Shown here: positions 5,801 to 7,100 of the stretch, in pieces
Layout: each line of letters starts with the position of its first letter
How positions within the stretch are numbered: position 1 is the stretch's first letter
Source of the DNA: JAIFWN01 sp049304015
GTDB lineage: Bacteria > Patescibacteriota > Minisyncoccia > Phycocordibacterales > Zambryskibacteraceae
Direction: 5' to 3'
Assembly: GCA_049304015.1 (NCBI GenBank)
Contig: JBAQNS010000026.1
Location: 1 to 7,100, forward strand
Length of the DNA stretch: 7,100 bases
The notes under the pieces: generated by a model
Told to the model about the DNA's origin: nothing
The model's database searches: none
What the model saw: the letters and a program-made list of their open reading frames with translations, nothing else
Position numbers and translations under genes: made by a program

Positions 5801-7100
5801 TGAAAAAGTATTTCTTAAAATTAACAATATTTCTAGCAGTGGTCGGTGTTTTTAACTTTGCACCAAAAACTGTTTATGCAGCAGCTTGTACAAACGGAAA
5901 CGCCGCAGAAATTGCTGCTGGATGTAGCGGGGCTTGCAAATTAAATGATGGAACTGATAAGTGGATTACTAGCGCGAAAAACCAATGTACTACAAATGGA
6001 AAAACGTGGACGTGGTATCAACCAACGACTGCTGGGGCTAATGCTGCCGCTGGTACAGCCGATGCGGCAGCAGCAACCTCGGCAACAGCTGCCCAACAAG
6101 CTCCATATAAAAGTGGTCCTTGTGGTATAACAGAAATTGGTTGTCAACTTTGGGAAGCAATAACACGATTTGTGGGTTGGATAATTTTGGTAGTTATGAG
6201 GTTATTGAGCTTGTTGACTATTCTGGCAGGAGCAATTTTAAACTACGTCATCATGTATACGATAGTAGACATGTCCAAGCACTATTCTGATATAGGGGCT
6301 ATAAAAACTAGCTGGTCTACTATTAGAGATTTGGCCAATATGACGTTCATTTTTATCCTTCTCTATCAGGCCATAAGGACAATAATCGGGGAGGGGAAGG
6401 AGACTCAGAAATTTGTGGTCAATATGATCATTGCAGCTTTGCTTATGAACTTTAGTTTGTTCTTCACTCAACTAATTATAGATGCTTCAAATATTCTCAC
6501 TCTCACTTTCTATAAAGCAATTGTGGTTAATTATTCTCCAGACGATTTATTATCCTCTGGTCTTTCTAACTCCATAATGCAACCTCTTAATTTACAAAGT
6601 ATTTGGAAAATAAGTGACACAATAAAAGGAACAGATCTTATAACCATTGGAGTCTTTGGTTCTGTTTTCACTCTCATTGCCGCATTTGTTTTCTTTGCTA
6701 TAGCCCTTCTGTTCATCATTAGATACGTGGTACTTATTTTCGTACTTATATTTTCTCCAATTTTTGTTGTTGGAAGCATTATCCCTGGGATGAAAAGCTA
6801 TGCAGAAGATTGGAAGAAAGCACTAACTGGACAAGTGACCTTTGCCCCGATTTATATGATTCTTACTTGGGTAGTTGTGAAAATATTTAATTCTTGTGGA
6901 TTTATTTTAGGAGGACAATTAGTAAATGGTGTGTGTGTTAAACCAGCTGCAGCTGCATTTTCAAATATAGCCAACCCAGCCACCGCCGGAAGCGCTGGTA
7001 CAATATCTTTAATAATAAATTTTATTGTTGTCATAGTTTTCCTAATTGCGACATTAATCATTTCAAAAAAACTTTCTGAATCATCAAGCTCATATCTTTC
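5800..7100 (+). CDS. VirB6/TrbL-like polytopic inner-membrane protein of a type IV secretion system, 3' end beyond the right edge
   Basis: The first 433 codons are present and the frame remains open at the edge. The ATG overlaps the preceding TAA (TAATG at 5798-5802). A Sec signal (MKKYFLK, hydrophobic 8-20, TVYA-AA near 24-29) is followed by an exported segment with six cysteines (30, 42, 46, 63, 108, 115) and an Ala/Thr-rich linker (78-100). A membrane region starts at about 122, with hydrophobic segments near 122-152, 180-197, 205-228, 282-304, 305-328, 347-361 and 402-421. Between them lie WSTIRDLANMTFIFILLY (172-189) and NFSLFFTQLIIDASNIL (217-233), a layout typical of the VirB6/TrbL proteins annotated in Patescibacteria. 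VirB6-type proteins form part of the inner-membrane channel of type IV secretion machines. The assignment comes from topology and remembered motif style, so substrate and system type are unknown. Fewer than two turns of evidence exist for the part beyond the edge. Confidence 0.78.
   Translation, partial: MKKYFLKLTIFLAVVGVFNFAPKTVYAAACTNGNAAEIAAGCSGACKLNDGTDKWITSAKNQCTTNGKTWTWYQPTTAGANAAAGTADAAAATSATAAQQAPYKSGPCGITEIGCQLWEAITRFVGWIILVVMRLLSLLTILAGAILNYVIMYTIVDMSKHYSDIGAIKTSWSTIRDLANMTFIFILLYQAIRTIIGEGKETQKFVVNMIIAALLMNFSLFFTQLIIDASNILTLTFYKAIVVNYSPDDLLSSGLSNSIMQPLNLQSIWKISDTIKGTDLITIGVFGSVFTLIAAFVFFAIALLFIIRYVVLIFVLIFSPIFVVGSIIPGMKSYAEDWKKALTGQVTFAPIYMILTWVVVKIFNSCGFILGGQLVNGVCVKPAAAAFSNIANPATAGSAGTISLIINFIVVIVFLIATLIISKKLSESSSSYL

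Noticed and set aside
5872..5891. Possible lipobox (AAAC, Cys30) in the VirB6-like protein
   Set aside because: The -3 position is Ala and not Leu, Val or Ile, and a normal signal peptidase I site (VYA-AA) is present just before. A lipoprotein call is not supported.
5551..6147. Several minus-strand open frames, some Pro/Gly- or Cys/Arg-rich
   Set aside because: They mirror the low-complexity Pro/Gly tail and the Ala-rich linker of the forward genes, which have signal peptides, coherent topology and overlapping start and stop codons.

Overview
The window looks like a chromosomal stretch from a member of the Patescibacteria (Candidate Phyla Radiation), most likely Parcubacteria-like. This rests on several hints and no marker tree: an AT-rich, tightly packed layout; a short UvrD-type helicase joined directly to rsmA; no visible Shine-Dalgarno sequence before any forward gene; and a run of exported, lineage-type proteins leading into a VirB6/TrbL-like membrane protein. 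The four complete genes all end in TAA, and no UGA recoding is needed.

Layout. Positions 1-908 (minus strand, cut by the left edge) encode a membrane-anchored protein with two LysM domains and an M23 metallopeptidase domain. Its frame has no ATG, GTG or TTG ahead of the membrane anchor, so its start is unresolved. Positions 909-1044 are a divergent intergenic region with a plausible sigma-70-like promoter for the minus-strand gene, a perfect 13-bp palindrome, a second inverted repeat, and an extended -10 element for the forward genes. Positions 1045-3789 hold a UvrD/PcrA-type helicase followed with no gap by rsmA (16S rRNA adenine dimethyltransferase).

A TGGTATAAT extended -10 element at 3804-3812 then starts a second unit, 3821 to beyond 7100, of three tightly linked genes. 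They encode a signal-anchored helical protein of unknown family, an exported six-cysteine protein of unknown family with a Pro/Gly-rich tail, and a polytopic membrane protein resembling VirB6/TrbL of type IV secretion systems, cut by the right edge. The spacings are 3 nt and then a 1-nt overlap, which suggests co-translation.

The first part of the window is housekeeping (DNA repair, ribosome maturation, cell wall). The second part is probably the beginning of a type IV secretion or DNA-transfer-like envelope system whose ATPases and pilin would lie to the right. The two unknown proteins are the best candidates for undescribed components. Both forward promoters place the predicted transcription start within about 2 nt of the ATG, suggesting leaderless mRNAs.
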